This document shows, piece by piece, positions 42,121 to 52,422 of a stretch of 64,000 nt of DNA. Every line of letters starts with the position of its first letter. Position 1 is the first letter of the stretch. Source of the stretch: Streptomyces sp. H39-S7. Its GTDB lineage: Bacteria; Actinomycetota; Actinomycetes; Streptomycetales; Streptomycetaceae. Where the stretch lies: contig NZ_JAPVLU010000023.1 in assembly GCF_027158205.1 (NCBI RefSeq), positions 62,001-126,000 on the forward strand, in the 5' to 3' direction. The notes under the pieces were generated by a model. The model saw nothing but the letters and a program-made list of their open reading frames with translations. It was not told the origin of the DNA and did not search any database. The translations under genes and the position numbers were made by a program.

Positions 42121-42301
42121 GTGGTCCTGGCTATCAGGATGCGACGGTTCCGTTCAACAAAGGTGGGATGCGACACAGTTGTCGTGTGCACGGCCGAATG
42201 TCCTTATTTGGATCTTGCTCACCGGAGCCATATGTCCGACTCGTTCCGTTGGTCCCACCGGGGCGGCGCCGAGCGCTCGTGAGTCGGTTCACGTGCGTCA
42301 G

Positions 42302-42317
42302 CGGGACCTTCGTCCCG
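42302..42317 (-). other. Perfect 6-bp tetraloop hairpin in the NlpC/P60 leader
   Basis: On the minus strand CGGGAC-GAAG-GTCCCG follows CCCCCTAGGGGTGAA. It is one of several stems in the about 300-nt leader. The GGGGUGAA string is shared with c-di-AMP (ydaO) riboswitches, but the rest of that consensus is not visible. Confidence 0.4.
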
Positions 42318-42542
42318 TTCACCCCTAGGGGGGCGACCGGCGCTATCACGCCATTCGGTCCAGGGCGAATTTGCCTCCTGCGAGGGGCGCTTGATAATGC
42401 GCGCGCCGCTGTGACCAGGGGTAACGCGAGTGAATGTGACGTCAAGTGATTGTTTGTGCCGCATGCGGTGCAAGATCACCGCTCATCAGCCTTCATGATC
42501 ATTCGTCAGGTGGTGGAGATCACAAAGCCGTTGACCCACCCC

Positions 42543-42556
42543 GTGTCGCAGATCAC
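42543..42556. promoter_or_regulatory. Crp-like dyad upstream of nuoA
   Basis: GTGTCGCAGATCAC; read on the other strand it is GTG-ATCTGC-GACAC, an exact fit to GTG(N)6GNCAC described for Streptomyces Crp. It lies about 35 bp upstream of the Rex-like site. A short motif in G+C-rich DNA can occur by chance. Confidence 0.4.
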
Positions 42557-42590
42557 AGACCGGCGGGCATAAGATGCAGGCGGCTTGGGC

Positions 42591-42608
42591 TTGTGAACTG
42601 CCTCACAT
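42591..42608. promoter_or_regulatory. Rex-like operator of the nuo operon
   Basis: TTGTGAACTGCCTCACAT fits the 18-bp Rex operator TTGTGAANNNNTTCACAA at 12 of 14 fixed positions. Rex is the NADH/NAD+-sensing repressor known to control nuo, cyd and rex-hem genes in S. coelicolor. The site sits about 16 bp after a TAAGAT -10-like box, so bound Rex would cover the start of transcription. nuoA starts 129 bp downstream. Confidence 0.8.
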
Positions 42609-42675
42609 AGGCGCGATCTTCAGATGAACGCGATCTGATAGCGATCTTCGTGAGCCGGACGCGACCCGAGTGCAC

Positions 42676-42699
42676 GGTCCCTCCCCTGGCGGGGGGACC
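42676..42699 (+). other. Strong hairpin in the nuoA leader
   Basis: GGTCCC-T-CCC and GGG-GGGACC pair across a short loop, 38 bp before the nuoA start. It is transcribed and could act as an attenuator or an mRNA 5' stabiliser. The following ACCCCCACG is shared with the palindromic element near 24952. Confidence 0.45.
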
Positions 42700-42737
42700 C
42701 CCACGCAGTCATCGGCGACTGGAAGGAGCGGGGGACG

Positions 42738-43097
42738 GTGAACGCCTATGCGCCCATCCTCGTGTTGGGCGGCCTCGGGGCCGGCTTCGCGATCTTCTCC
42801 GTGATCACGGCCTCGATCGTCGGACCGAAACGGTACAACCGGGCCAAACAGGAAGCCTATGAGTGCGGCATCGAGCCCACTCCGCAGCCGATCGGCGGCG
42901 GGCGCTTCCCCATCAAGTACTACCTGACGGCGATGCTCTTCATCGTCTTCGACATCGAGATCGTCTTCCTCTATCCCTGGGCCGTCACGTTCGACTCCCT
43001 GGGGATTTTCGGGCTCGTGGAGATGCTCCTCTTCGTGCTCACCGTCTTCGTCGCCTACGCATACGTGTGGCGGCGCGGCGGCCTGGAATGGGACTAG
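42738..43097 (+). CDS. nuoA: NADH-quinone oxidoreductase subunit A
   Basis: 119 residues with three membrane helices. The loop motif YECGIEPT and the KYYLTAMLFIVFDIEIVFLYPW segment are invariant features of NuoA/ND3, including the cysteine of the switch loop near the quinone site. GTG start after GGAAGGAGCGGGGGACG. First of fourteen nuo genes; an 18-bp gap to nuoB. Confidence 0.97.
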   Translation: MNAYAPILVLGGLGAGFAIFSVITASIVGPKRYNRAKQEAYECGIEPTPQPIGGGRFPIKYYLTAMLFIVFDIEIVFLYPWAVTFDSLGIFGLVEMLLFVLTVFVAYAYVWRRGGLEWD

Positions 43098-43115
43098 GGG
43101 ACAAGGGGTCAACGC

Positions 43116-43670
43116 ATGGGTATCGAAGAAAAACTGCCGAGTGGATTCCTGCTGACCACGGTGGAGTCCGCTGCGGGCTGGGTGCGTAAGGCGTCGGTCT
43201 TCCCGGCCACCTTCGGCCTCGCCTGCTGTGCCATCGAGATGATGACGACCGGGGCCGGGCGCTATGACCTGGCCCGTTTCGGTATGGAGGTCTTCCGCGG
43301 CTCGCCGCGGCAGGCGGACCTGATGATCGTGGCCGGCCGGGTCAGCCAGAAGATGGCGCCGGTGCTGCGGCAGGTCTATGACCAGATGCCGAATCCCAAG
43401 TGGGTCATCTCCATGGGGGTTTGTGCTTCTTCGGGTGGAATGTTCAACAATTATGCCATCGTGCAAGGTGTTGACCATATTGTCCCCGTTGATATCTATT
43501 TGCCCGGCTGCCCGCCCCGGCCCGAGATGCTCATGGACGCGATCCTCAAGCTCCACCAGAAGATCCAGGGCGAGAAGCTCGGCGTGAACCGTGAGGAGGC
43601 GGCCCGCGAAGCGGAGTCCGCCGCCCTCAACGCGCTCCCGCTGATCGAGATGAAGGGGCTGCTGCGGTGA
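43116..43670 (+). CDS. nuoB: NADH-quinone oxidoreductase subunit B (cluster N2)
   Basis: 184 residues of the peripheral arm. Cysteines C37, C38, C103 and C132 bind the N2 [4Fe-4S] cluster that reduces menaquinone. The tail (about 160-184) is longer and more acidic than in E. coli. Bases 43419-43504 are strikingly A+T-rich for this genome (about 44% G+C by hand count), with codons such as GTT, TGT, GCT, TCT, AAT, TAT, CAA and TTG, while the protein sequence there is fully conserved. The stop overlaps nuoC by four bases. Confidence 0.97.
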   Translation: MGIEEKLPSGFLLTTVESAAGWVRKASVFPATFGLACCAIEMMTTGAGRYDLARFGMEVFRGSPRQADLMIVAGRVSQKMAPVLRQVYDQMPNPKWVISMGVCASSGGMFNNYAIVQGVDHIVPVDIYLPGCPPRPEMLMDAILKLHQKIQGEKLGVNREEAAREAESAALNALPLIEMKGLLR

Positions 43671-44401
43671 CAGACGCCAACGGCACCAACCCCGACCGCG
43701 ACATGCAGGCCGACAACCTCCCCGGCCAGCGCAGCGAGGCGGGCGAGGTCATCGGCCACCGCCGGGGCATGTTCGGCGCCAACAACGGCGGCGACACCTC
43801 CGGCTACGGCGGCCTCGTCAGGACCGTCCGGCTGCCAGGACCGGCCCACCGGCCCTACGGCGGCTGGTTCGACGAGGTGGCCGACGAGCTGGAGGGCGCG
43901 CTGGAGGAGCAGGGACTGCTCCCCTCCAACGCGATCGACCGGACCGTCATCGAGCGTGACGAGCTGACCTTCCACATCGCCCGCGAGCACCTCCTGCAGG
44001 TCGCCAAGACCTGCCGCGACGATCCGGCGCTGCGCTTCGAGCTCTGTACGGGCGTGAGCGGGGTGAACTACCCCGAGGACAAGGGCCGCGAGCTGCACGC
44101 CGTCTACCACCTGCGTTCGATCACCCACAACCGGCTGATCCGGCTGGAGGTGAGCGCCCCCGACAGCGACCCGCACATTCCGTCGATCGTCTCGGTGTAC
44201 CCGACGAACGACTGGCACGAGCGTGAGGCGTACGACTTCTTCGGCATCGTCTTCGACGGCCACCCCGCCCTCACGCGGATCATGATGCCGGACGACTGGC
44301 CCGGCCACCCGCAGCGCAAGGACTACCCGCTCGGCGGCATCCCCGTCGAGTACAAGGGCGCCCAGATCCCGGCTCCCGACCAGCGGAGGTCGTACTCCTG
44401 A
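43667..44401 (+). CDS. nuoC: NADH-quinone oxidoreductase subunit C
   Basis: 244 residues. The 30-kDa-subunit domain spans about 75-235, with HLRSITHNRLIRLEV, SVYPTNDWHEREAYDFFGIVF and the closing DDWPGHPQRKDYPLGGIPVEY. The N-terminal 65 residues are an actinobacterial extension, polar and glycine-rich. NuoC and NuoD are separate here, unlike the fused NuoCD of E. coli. GTG start within the nuoB stop; stop overlaps nuoD by one base. Confidence 0.96.
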   Translation: MTDANGTNPDRDMQADNLPGQRSEAGEVIGHRRGMFGANNGGDTSGYGGLVRTVRLPGPAHRPYGGWFDEVADELEGALEEQGLLPSNAIDRTVIERDELTFHIAREHLLQVAKTCRDDPALRFELCTGVSGVNYPEDKGRELHAVYHLRSITHNRLIRLEVSAPDSDPHIPSIVSVYPTNDWHEREAYDFFGIVFDGHPALTRIMMPDDWPGHPQRKDYPLGGIPVEYKGAQIPAPDQRRSYS

Positions 44402-45735
44402 TGAGCACTCACCACGCACCCGCTCAGGCGGAGGAACGCGACACCACCGAAGGCCGGGTCTTCACCGTCACCGGTGGCGACTGGGACGAGCTGGCCGAGA
44501 GCGTCGGCAGGTCCGACGACGAGCGCATCATCGTCAACATGGGGCCGCAGCACCCGTCCACCCACGGGGTGCTCCGGCTGATCCTGGAGATCGACGGCGA
44601 GACGGTCACCGAGGCCCGGTCGGGCATCGGCTACCTGCACACCGGCATCGAGAAGAACATGGAGTACCGGACGTGGACCCAGGGGTCCACGTTCGTGACG
44701 CGCATGGACTACCTCACGCCGTTCTTCAACGAGACGGCGTACTGCCTCGCGGTGGAGAAGCTGCTCGGCGTCACCGAGCAGGTGCCGGACCGGGCGAGCG
44801 TCATCCGCGTGCTGCTGATGGAGCTGAACCGGCTCTCCTCGCACCTGGTCTGCATCGCCACCGGCGGTATGGAACTCGGCGCCACGACGATCATGATCTA
44901 CGGGTTCCGCGACCGTGAACTGATCCTGGACGTCTTCGAGCTCATCACCGGCCTGCGGATGAACCACGCGTACATCCGGCCGGGCGGCCTCGCCCAGGAC
45001 CTGCCGCCGGGCGCGGTGGACCAGATCCGCGAGCTCGTGAAGAAGATGCGCAAGAACCTTCCCGAGTACGACAAGCTCGCCACCGGCAACCCGATCTTCA
45101 AGGCCCGGATGGAAGAGGTCGGCTACCTGGACCTGGCCGGCTGCATGGCGCTCGGCGCCACCGGGCCGATCCTGCGCGCCGCGGGCCTGCCGCACGACCT
45201 GCGCAAGTCGCAGCCGTACTGCGGCTACGAGGGCTACGACTTCGAGGTCCCGACGGCCGACACCGCCGACTCCTACGGCCGCTTCCTGGTCCGCCTGGAG
45301 GAGATGCGGCAGTCGCTGCGCATCGTCGAGCAGGCCCTGGACAAGCTGGCGCCGGGACCGGTGATGGTCGAGGACAAGAAGATCGCCTGGCCCGCGCAGC
45401 TCGCGCTCGGCCCGGACGGCCTCGGCAACTCGCTCGACCACATCAAGAAGATCATGGGCACCTCGATGGAGTCCCTGATCCACCACTTCAAGCTGGTCAC
45501 CGAGGGCTTCCGGGTCCCGCCGGGCCAGGCCTACACCGCGGTGGAGTCGCCCAAGGGCGAGCTGGGCGTGCACGTCGTCAGCGACGGCGGCACCCGCCCC
45601 TTCCGAGTCCACTTCCGGGACCCGTCCTTCACCAACCTGCAGTCCATGGCGGCGATGTGCGAGGGCGGCCAGGTCGCCGACGTCATCGTGGCCGTGGCGT
45701 CCATCGACCCCGTGATGGGAGGCGTCGACCGATGA
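44401..45735 (+). CDS. nuoD: NADH-quinone oxidoreductase subunit D
   Basis: 444 residues of the 49-kDa subunit, related to the large subunit of NiFe hydrogenases, forming the quinone pocket with NuoB. The MGPQHPSTHGVLR motif is present; its His lies at the quinone headgroup. Also DYLTPFFNE and the C-terminal DPVMGGVDR. About 50 residues precede the conserved start. The stop overlaps nuoE by four bases. Confidence 0.97.
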   Translation: MSTHHAPAQAEERDTTEGRVFTVTGGDWDELAESVGRSDDERIIVNMGPQHPSTHGVLRLILEIDGETVTEARSGIGYLHTGIEKNMEYRTWTQGSTFVTRMDYLTPFFNETAYCLAVEKLLGVTEQVPDRASVIRVLLMELNRLSSHLVCIATGGMELGATTIMIYGFRDRELILDVFELITGLRMNHAYIRPGGLAQDLPPGAVDQIRELVKKMRKNLPEYDKLATGNPIFKARMEEVGYLDLAGCMALGATGPILRAAGLPHDLRKSQPYCGYEGYDFEVPTADTADSYGRFLVRLEEMRQSLRIVEQALDKLAPGPVMVEDKKIAWPAQLALGPDGLGNSLDHIKKIMGTSMESLIHHFKLVTEGFRVPPGQAYTAVESPKGELGVHVVSDGGTRPFRVHFRDPSFTNLQSMAAMCEGGQVADVIVAVASIDPVMGGVDR

Positions 45736-46603
45736 CCGACGTCAGTTTGGGGATGCCACAGCTTCCCGCCGCCGACTATCCGGCCGACGTGCGCGCCAGG
45801 CTGGAGGCGGACGCGAAGGACATCATCGCCCGCTACCCCGGCAGCCGCAGCGCGCTGCTGCCACTGCTGCACCTGACGCAGTCCGTGGACGGGTACGTCA
45901 CCCGCACCGGCGTCCGGTTCTGCGCGGAGCAGCTCGACCTCACCACCGCCGAGGTCACCGCGGTCGCGACGTTCTACTCGATGTACCGGCGCAAGGCCGG
46001 CGGCGACTACCAGGTCGGGGTCTGCACCAACACGCTCTGCGCGGTGATGGGCGGCGACGCCATCTTCGAGGAGCTGAAGGAGCACCTGGGGGTCGGCAAC
46101 AACGAGACCACCCAGGACGGCAAGGTCACGCTGGAGCACATCGAGTGCAACGCGGCCTGCGACTTCGCCCCGGTGGTGATGGTGAACTGGGAGTTCTTCG
46201 ACAACCAGACGCCGGACTCCGCCAAGCACCTCGTCGACGACCTCATCGCCGGCCGCGAGGTGCGGCCGACCCGTGGCGCGCCGCTGTGCACGTACAAGGA
46301 GACCGCCCGCATCCTCGCCGGCTTCCCCGACCAGCGCCCCGGCGCGGTCGAGGCCACCGGCGGCGCCGGCCCCGCCTCCCTCGCGGGGCTGCGGCTGTCA
46401 CGCGGCGAGGCACTGTCCGGCGCGGACGCCGGCCGGCCGGCCCGCCGCCCGTCGGTACCCCAGCAGGGCGAGACGCCGGCCGCGTCGTCGGGCTCCCCCG
46501 GGCATCCCGGCCCCGCCGAGCACGCCAGCTCGCACGACGCACCGCAGGAGACCGCCGTGTCGGACCCCGCCAACCCGGCAGGACCTGAGGGCGAGGAGGG
46601 CAA

Positions 46604-46607
<4 letters not shown>
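45732..46607 (+). CDS. nuoE: NADH-quinone oxidoreductase subunit E, with a long C-terminal extension
   Basis: 291 residues from the ATG at 45732. The 24-kDa-subunit domain (about 20-200) has the [2Fe-2S] N1a ligands in CTNTLC and ECNAAC. After GFPDQRPGAVE (about residue 205) comes an 80-residue Pro/Ala/Gly/Ser tail with no counterpart in the 166-residue E. coli protein; it looks disordered. In some actinobacteria this tail varies in length. Overlaps nuoD and nuoF by four bases each. Confidence 0.96.
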
Positions 46608-47943
<1,336 letters not shown>

Positions 47944-47947
<4 letters not shown>

Positions 47948-50433
47948 CAGTCACCACGTCTGCCCCCTCCGGAGGGGGAGAGACGGCGGTTCCGCCGGAG
48001 GATCTCGTCGCCGTCACGATCGACGGCGTCGCGCTCTCGGTCCCCAAGGGGACCCTGGTGATCCGTGCGGCGGAGCTGCTGGGCATCGAGATCCCGCGCT
48101 TCTGCGACCACCCGCTCCTCGACCCGGCCGGCGCCTGCCGGCAGTGCATCGTCGAGGTCGAGGGCCAGCGCAAGCCGATGGCGTCCTGCACGATCACGTG
48201 CACCGACGGCATGGTCGTCAAGACGCACCTCACGTCGCCGGTCGCCGAGAAGGCGCAGCGCGGGGTGATGGAGCTGCTGCTCATCAACCACCCGCTGGAC
48301 TGCCCGGTCTGCGACAAGGGCGGCGAGTGCCCGCTGCAGAACCAGGCGATGAGCACCGGCCAGTCGGACACCCGCTTCGAGGGTAAGAAGCGGACGTACG
48401 AGAAGCCGGTGCCGATCTCCACGCAGGTGCTGCTGGACCGGGAACGCTGCGTGCTGTGTGCGCGCTGCACCCGGTTCTCGGAGCAGATCGCGGGCGATCC
48501 GTTCATCGAGATGGTCGAGCGCGGGGCGCTGCAGCAGATCGGAATCGGCGAGGGCGACCCGTTCGCCTCGTACTTCTCCGGCAACACCATCCAGATCTGC
48601 CCGGTCGGCGCGCTGACCTCGGCGGCGTACCGCTTCCGGTCCCGGCCGTTCGACCTGGTGTCGTCGCCGTCGGTCTGCGAGCACTGCGCGGGCGGCTGCG
48701 CGACGCGCACCGACCACCGGCGCGGCAAGGTCATGCGGCGGCTGGCCGCCGACGACCCCGAGGTCAACGAGGAGTGGGTGTGCGACAAGGGCCGCTTCGG
48801 CTTCCGCTACGCACAGCGCCCCGACCGCCTCAAGCACCCGCTGCTCCGTAACAAGGAGACCGGCGAGCTGGAGCCGGCGAGCTGGCCCGAGGCACTGGCG
48901 GCCGCGGCCGCCGGGATCGCGGCGGCCGGCGGCCGCACCGCGGTCCTGACCGGCGGCCGGCTGACCGTCGAGGACGCCTACGCCTACGCCAAGTTCGCGC
49001 GGGTCGCCCTCGACACCAACGACGTCGACTTCCGGGCCCGCGTGCACAGCGCCGAGGAGGCCGACTTCCTGGCCTCGCAGGTGGCGGGACGCGGCCGGGA
49101 CCTGGACGGCGAAGGCATCACCTACACGACGCTGGAGAAGGCTCCGGCCGTCCTGCTCGTCGGGCTCGAAGCCGAGGAGGAGGCTCCGGGGATCTTCCTC
49201 CGGCTTCGCAAAGCGAACCAGAAGCGGCGCCAGCGGACCTTCGCACTGGCGCCGTTCGCGACCCGCGGCCTGAAGAAGGCGGGCGGCACGCTGCTGCCCG
49301 CCGCACCCGGCACCGAGCCGGAGTGGCTGGACGCGCTCGCCGGCGGTGTCGGTCTCGACGAGGCGGGCGAGAAGGCCGCCGAGGCGCTGCGCGCCCCGGG
49401 TTCGGTGATCCTGGTCGGCGAACGGCTGGCCGCCGTGCCCGGCGCGCTGACCGCCGCGATCCGCTTCGCCACGGCGAGCGGCGCGAAGTTGGCGTGGATC
49501 CCGCGCCGCGCGGGTGAGCGCGGAGCGGTCGAGGCGGGCGCGCTGCCGGGGCTGCTGCCCGGCGGCCGGCCGGTCACCGACCCGCGGGCCCGCGACGAGG
49601 TCGCACGGGTCTGGGGCCTGTCCGAACTCCCGCACCGCTTCGGGCGGGACGCCGGCCAGATCATCGAGGCGGCCGCCGGCGGTGAGCTGGCGGCCCTGGT
49701 CGTCGGGGGCGTCGAGGTCGCGGACCTGCCGGACCCGGCTCGCGCCCGGCTCGCGCTGGACGCGGTCGGCTTCGTCGTCAGCCTGGAACTGCGGCCCTCC
49801 GAGGTCACCGACCGGGCGGATGTCGTCCTGCCGGTGGCCGCGGTCGCCGAGAAGCCCGGGACCTTCCTCAACTGGGAGGGCCGGGCGCGGATGTTCGAGG
49901 CGGCCATCAAGCCGGACCAGGTCGCCAACCGGCACCAGCTGCCGGACGCCCGGGTCCTGACGATGCTCGCCGACGCGCTCGGCGTCAGCCTCGGCCTGAG
50001 CGACGTACGCGCCGCCCGCGACGAGCTCAACCGCCTCGCCCCCTGGGACGGGCCGCACGCCTCGCAGCCTCTGGAGACGTCGCGGACCCTGCCCGTCCCC
50101 GGCACCGGCGAGGCGGTACTCGCCGGCCACCGGCTGCTGCTCGACCAGGGCAAGCTCCAGGAGGGCGACGACGCGCTGGCCGGCACCCGGCACGAGGCGG
50201 TGGTGCGGCTGTCGGCCGCGACCGCGGCCGAGTCCGGACTCACCGACGGTGCGCTCGCCGAGGTCTCCGGACCCGCCGGTTCCGTACGGCTGCCGCTGCG
50301 CGTCACGCCGATGCCCGACCGGGTGGTGTGGCTGCCGCTGAACTCCACGGGCGGGGGCGTCGCCAGCGATACCGGCGCGCTCCCCGGCCAGATCGTCACG
50401 GTCGGCGCCGCTGCCACGGAGGTGGCCCAGTGA
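47944..50433 (+). CDS. nuoG: NADH-quinone oxidoreductase subunit G
   Basis: 829 residues from the ATG at 47944. It has the N-terminal [2Fe-2S] domain (CDHPLL..CRQC) and the CPVCDKGGECPLQ region for N5. CVLCARC with CPVGAL follows for N4. CEHCAGGC and a distant EWVCDKG form the extra N7 cluster ligands, also present in E. coli but lost in mitochondria. The rest is a molybdopterin-oxidoreductase-like fold of lower conservation, Ala/Gly-rich, without cofactor. Overlaps nuoF and nuoH by four bases. Confidence 0.96.
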
Positions 50434-51800
50434 ACAACCTCTCCGCCGAAGACCTGTCGATGTTCGGCACCGATCCTTGGTGGCTGGTCCTCCTCAAGGC
50501 GGTCTTCTGCTTCGCCTTCGCCATGCTGACCGTGCTGTTCTCGATCGTCTGGGAGCGCAAGGTCGTGGCGTGGATGCAGCTGCGCATCGGCCCCAACCGG
50601 CACGGCCCGTGGGGCATGCTCCAGTCGCTCGCCGACGGCGTCAAGCTGATGCTGAAGGAAGACATCATCGTCAAGCGCGCGGACAAGGTGGTGTACATCC
50701 TCGCGCCGATCGTCGCGGCGATCCCCGCCTTCATGTCCTTCGCGGTGATCCCCTTCGGCCCGGCCGACAACGAGGTGTCGATCTTCGGCACCCGCACCGC
50801 GCTGCAGCTCACCGACCTTCCGATCGGCGTCCTGTACATCCTGGCCACCGCGTCCGTCGGCATCTACGGCATCGTGCTCGCGGGCTGGTCCTCCGGCTCG
50901 ACGTACCCGCTGCTCGGCGGGTTGCGCGCGTCGGCCCAGATGATCTCCTACGAGATCGCGATGGGGCTCTCCTTCGCGGCGGTCTTCCTCTACTCCGGGT
51001 CGATGTCCACCTCGGCGATCGTCGAGGCGCAGCAGGACCGCTGGTTCGCGGTGCTGCTGCCGGTCTCGCTGCTGATCTACATCATCGCGATGGTCGGTGA
51101 GACCAACCGCGCCCCGTTCGACATGCCGGAGTCCGAGGGCGACCTGGTCGGCGGCTTCAACACCGAGTACTCGTCGATCAAGTTCGCGCTCTTCATGCTC
51201 GCCGAGTACGTGAACATGGTGACGGTCTCGGCGGTGGCGACCACCCTCTTCCTGGGCGGCTGGCGGGCCCCGTGGCCGATCAGCACCTTCTGGGAGGGCG
51301 CGAACCACGGCTGGTGGCCGATGCTCTGGTTCACGCTCAAGGTCCAGCTGCTGCTGTTCTTCTTCATCTGGCTGCGCGGCACCCTTCCCCGGGTGCGCTA
51401 CGACCAGTTCATGAAGCTGGGCTGGAAGGTCCTCATCCCGGTCTCCATGGTCTGGCTGATGCTGGTCGCGACCGTGCGGGCGATGCGGAACGAGAACTAC
51501 GGCCTGCGCGACATCGTGCTGTACGTAGGCGGCGCCGTCGTCGGCCTGCTGCTGATCTCCCTCGTGGTCGACGTGTTCCGCGACCGCGGGCGGAAGAAGG
51601 AGGAGGCGGTGGCCGACGCGGCACCGCCCGAACCGTTCGATCCGATGGCGGGCGGCTTCCCCGTACCGCCCCTGCCGGGGCAGACACTGCCGCCGGTGCC
51701 GCGCCGTCGCAGCCGCGGCCAGGGCGAGCCCCAGCTCGTCGGGGCCCCGGCAGCCACCCCGGACGCCGCGGACACTGACAAGGAGGCCGACGATGCCTGA
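50430..51800 (+). CDS. nuoH: NADH-quinone oxidoreductase subunit H
   Basis: 456 residues from the GTG at 50430. Eight membrane helices with the quinone-channel motifs ERKVVAWMQLRIGPNRHGPWG and ETNRAPFDMPESEGDLVGGFNTEYSS. After the last helix (about 385) is a roughly 70-residue charged and Pro-rich cytoplasmic tail not found in E. coli NuoH (about 325 residues). Its stop lies eight bases inside nuoI. Confidence 0.97.
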   Translation: MNNLSAEDLSMFGTDPWWLVLLKAVFCFAFAMLTVLFSIVWERKVVAWMQLRIGPNRHGPWGMLQSLADGVKLMLKEDIIVKRADKVVYILAPIVAAIPAFMSFAVIPFGPADNEVSIFGTRTALQLTDLPIGVLYILATASVGIYGIVLAGWSSGSTYPLLGGLRASAQMISYEIAMGLSFAAVFLYSGSMSTSAIVEAQQDRWFAVLLPVSLLIYIIAMVGETNRAPFDMPESEGDLVGGFNTEYSSIKFALFMLAEYVNMVTVSAVATTLFLGGWRAPWPISTFWEGANHGWWPMLWFTLKVQLLLFFFIWLRGTLPRVRYDQFMKLGWKVLIPVSMVWLMLVATVRAMRNENYGLRDIVLYVGGAVVGLLLISLVVDVFRDRGRKKEEAVADAAPPEPFDPMAGGFPVPPLPGQTLPPVPRRRSRGQGEPQLVGAPAATPDAADTDKEADDA

Positions 51801-52422
51801 GTTCCTGGGCCCGGTCGCGGGCTTCGGCGTGACCTTCAAGGCCATGTTCAAGAAGCGGCTGACCGAGCAGTACCCCGAGGAGAAGAAGCCGACCGCGCCG
51901 CGCTTCCACGGCCGGCACCAGCTCAACCGCCACCCGGACGGGCTGGAGAAGTGCGTCGGCTGCGAACTGTGCGCGTGGGCCTGCCCGGCCGACGCGATCT
52001 ACGTGGAGGGCGCGGACAACACCGAGGAGGAGCGCTACTCCCCGGGTGAGCGCTACGGCCGCGTCTACCAGATCAACTACGCCCGCTGCATCCTGTGCGG
52101 CCTGTGCATCGAGGCGTGCCCCACCCGGGCGCTGACGATGACGAACGAGTACGAACTCGCCGACCGGACCCGCGAGTCGCTGATCTTCACCAAGGAGCAG
52201 TTGCTCGCCGGCCTGGACGAGGGCATGGTCGAGGCGCCGCACTCGATCTTCGAGGGCATGAACGAGGGCGACTACTACCGGGGGCTGGTCACCGAGGCCG
52301 CACCCGGCACCGAGCGCCAGGTCGCGGTCTCCAAGGGCGAGAAGCCGGCGGAGGATGCGCAGCCGCCGGTCACCGTGCCGGCCACCGGCGTCCGGCCCGC
52401 GGGAACGGGGGCGGAGGCATGA
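51793..52422 (+). CDS. nuoI: NADH-quinone oxidoreductase subunit I
   Basis: 209 residues of the 23-kDa subunit. Two ferredoxin motifs, CVGCELCAWACP and CILCGLCIEACP, bind clusters N6a and N6b linking NuoG to NuoB. The ATG is inside the nuoH gene (eight-base overlap). The last 40 residues are a variable Pro/Ala tail. Overlaps nuoJ by four bases. Confidence 0.97.
   Translation: MPEFLGPVAGFGVTFKAMFKKRLTEQYPEEKKPTAPRFHGRHQLNRHPDGLEKCVGCELCAWACPADAIYVEGADNTEEERYSPGERYGRVYQINYARCILCGLCIEACPTRALTMTNEYELADRTRESLIFTKEQLLAGLDEGMVEAPHSIFEGMNEGDYYRGLVTEAAPGTERQVAVSKGEKPAEDAQPPVTVPATGVRPAGTGAEA

Larger units (their letters stand above)
42121..42737. other. 617-bp divergent spacer between the NlpC/P60 gene and nuoA
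   Basis: No convincing gene. The left part (about 42121-42450) is the presumed leader of the NlpC/P60 gene on the minus strand, with hairpins such as CGGGAC-CTTC-GTCCCG at 42302-42317 and an AT-richer start. The right part holds three AGATCAC direct repeats (42473, 42517, 42550), a Crp-like dyad (42543-42556), a -10-like TAAGAT (42570-42575), a Rex-like operator (42591-42608), three GCGATCT repeats (42613, 42630, 42641) and a strong hairpin (42676-42699) before nuoA. Confidence 0.7.

Noticed and set aside
42219..42479. Minus-strand frame of 86 codons in the NlpC/P60-nuoA spacer
   Set aside because: No ribosome-binding site, no family features and mixed composition; it lies in the presumed leader.
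42121..42480. c-di-AMP (ydaO) riboswitch in the NlpC/P60 leader
   Set aside because: Only the GGGGUGAA part is visible; the conserved 3' half is not, so it is reported as an unidentified structured leader.
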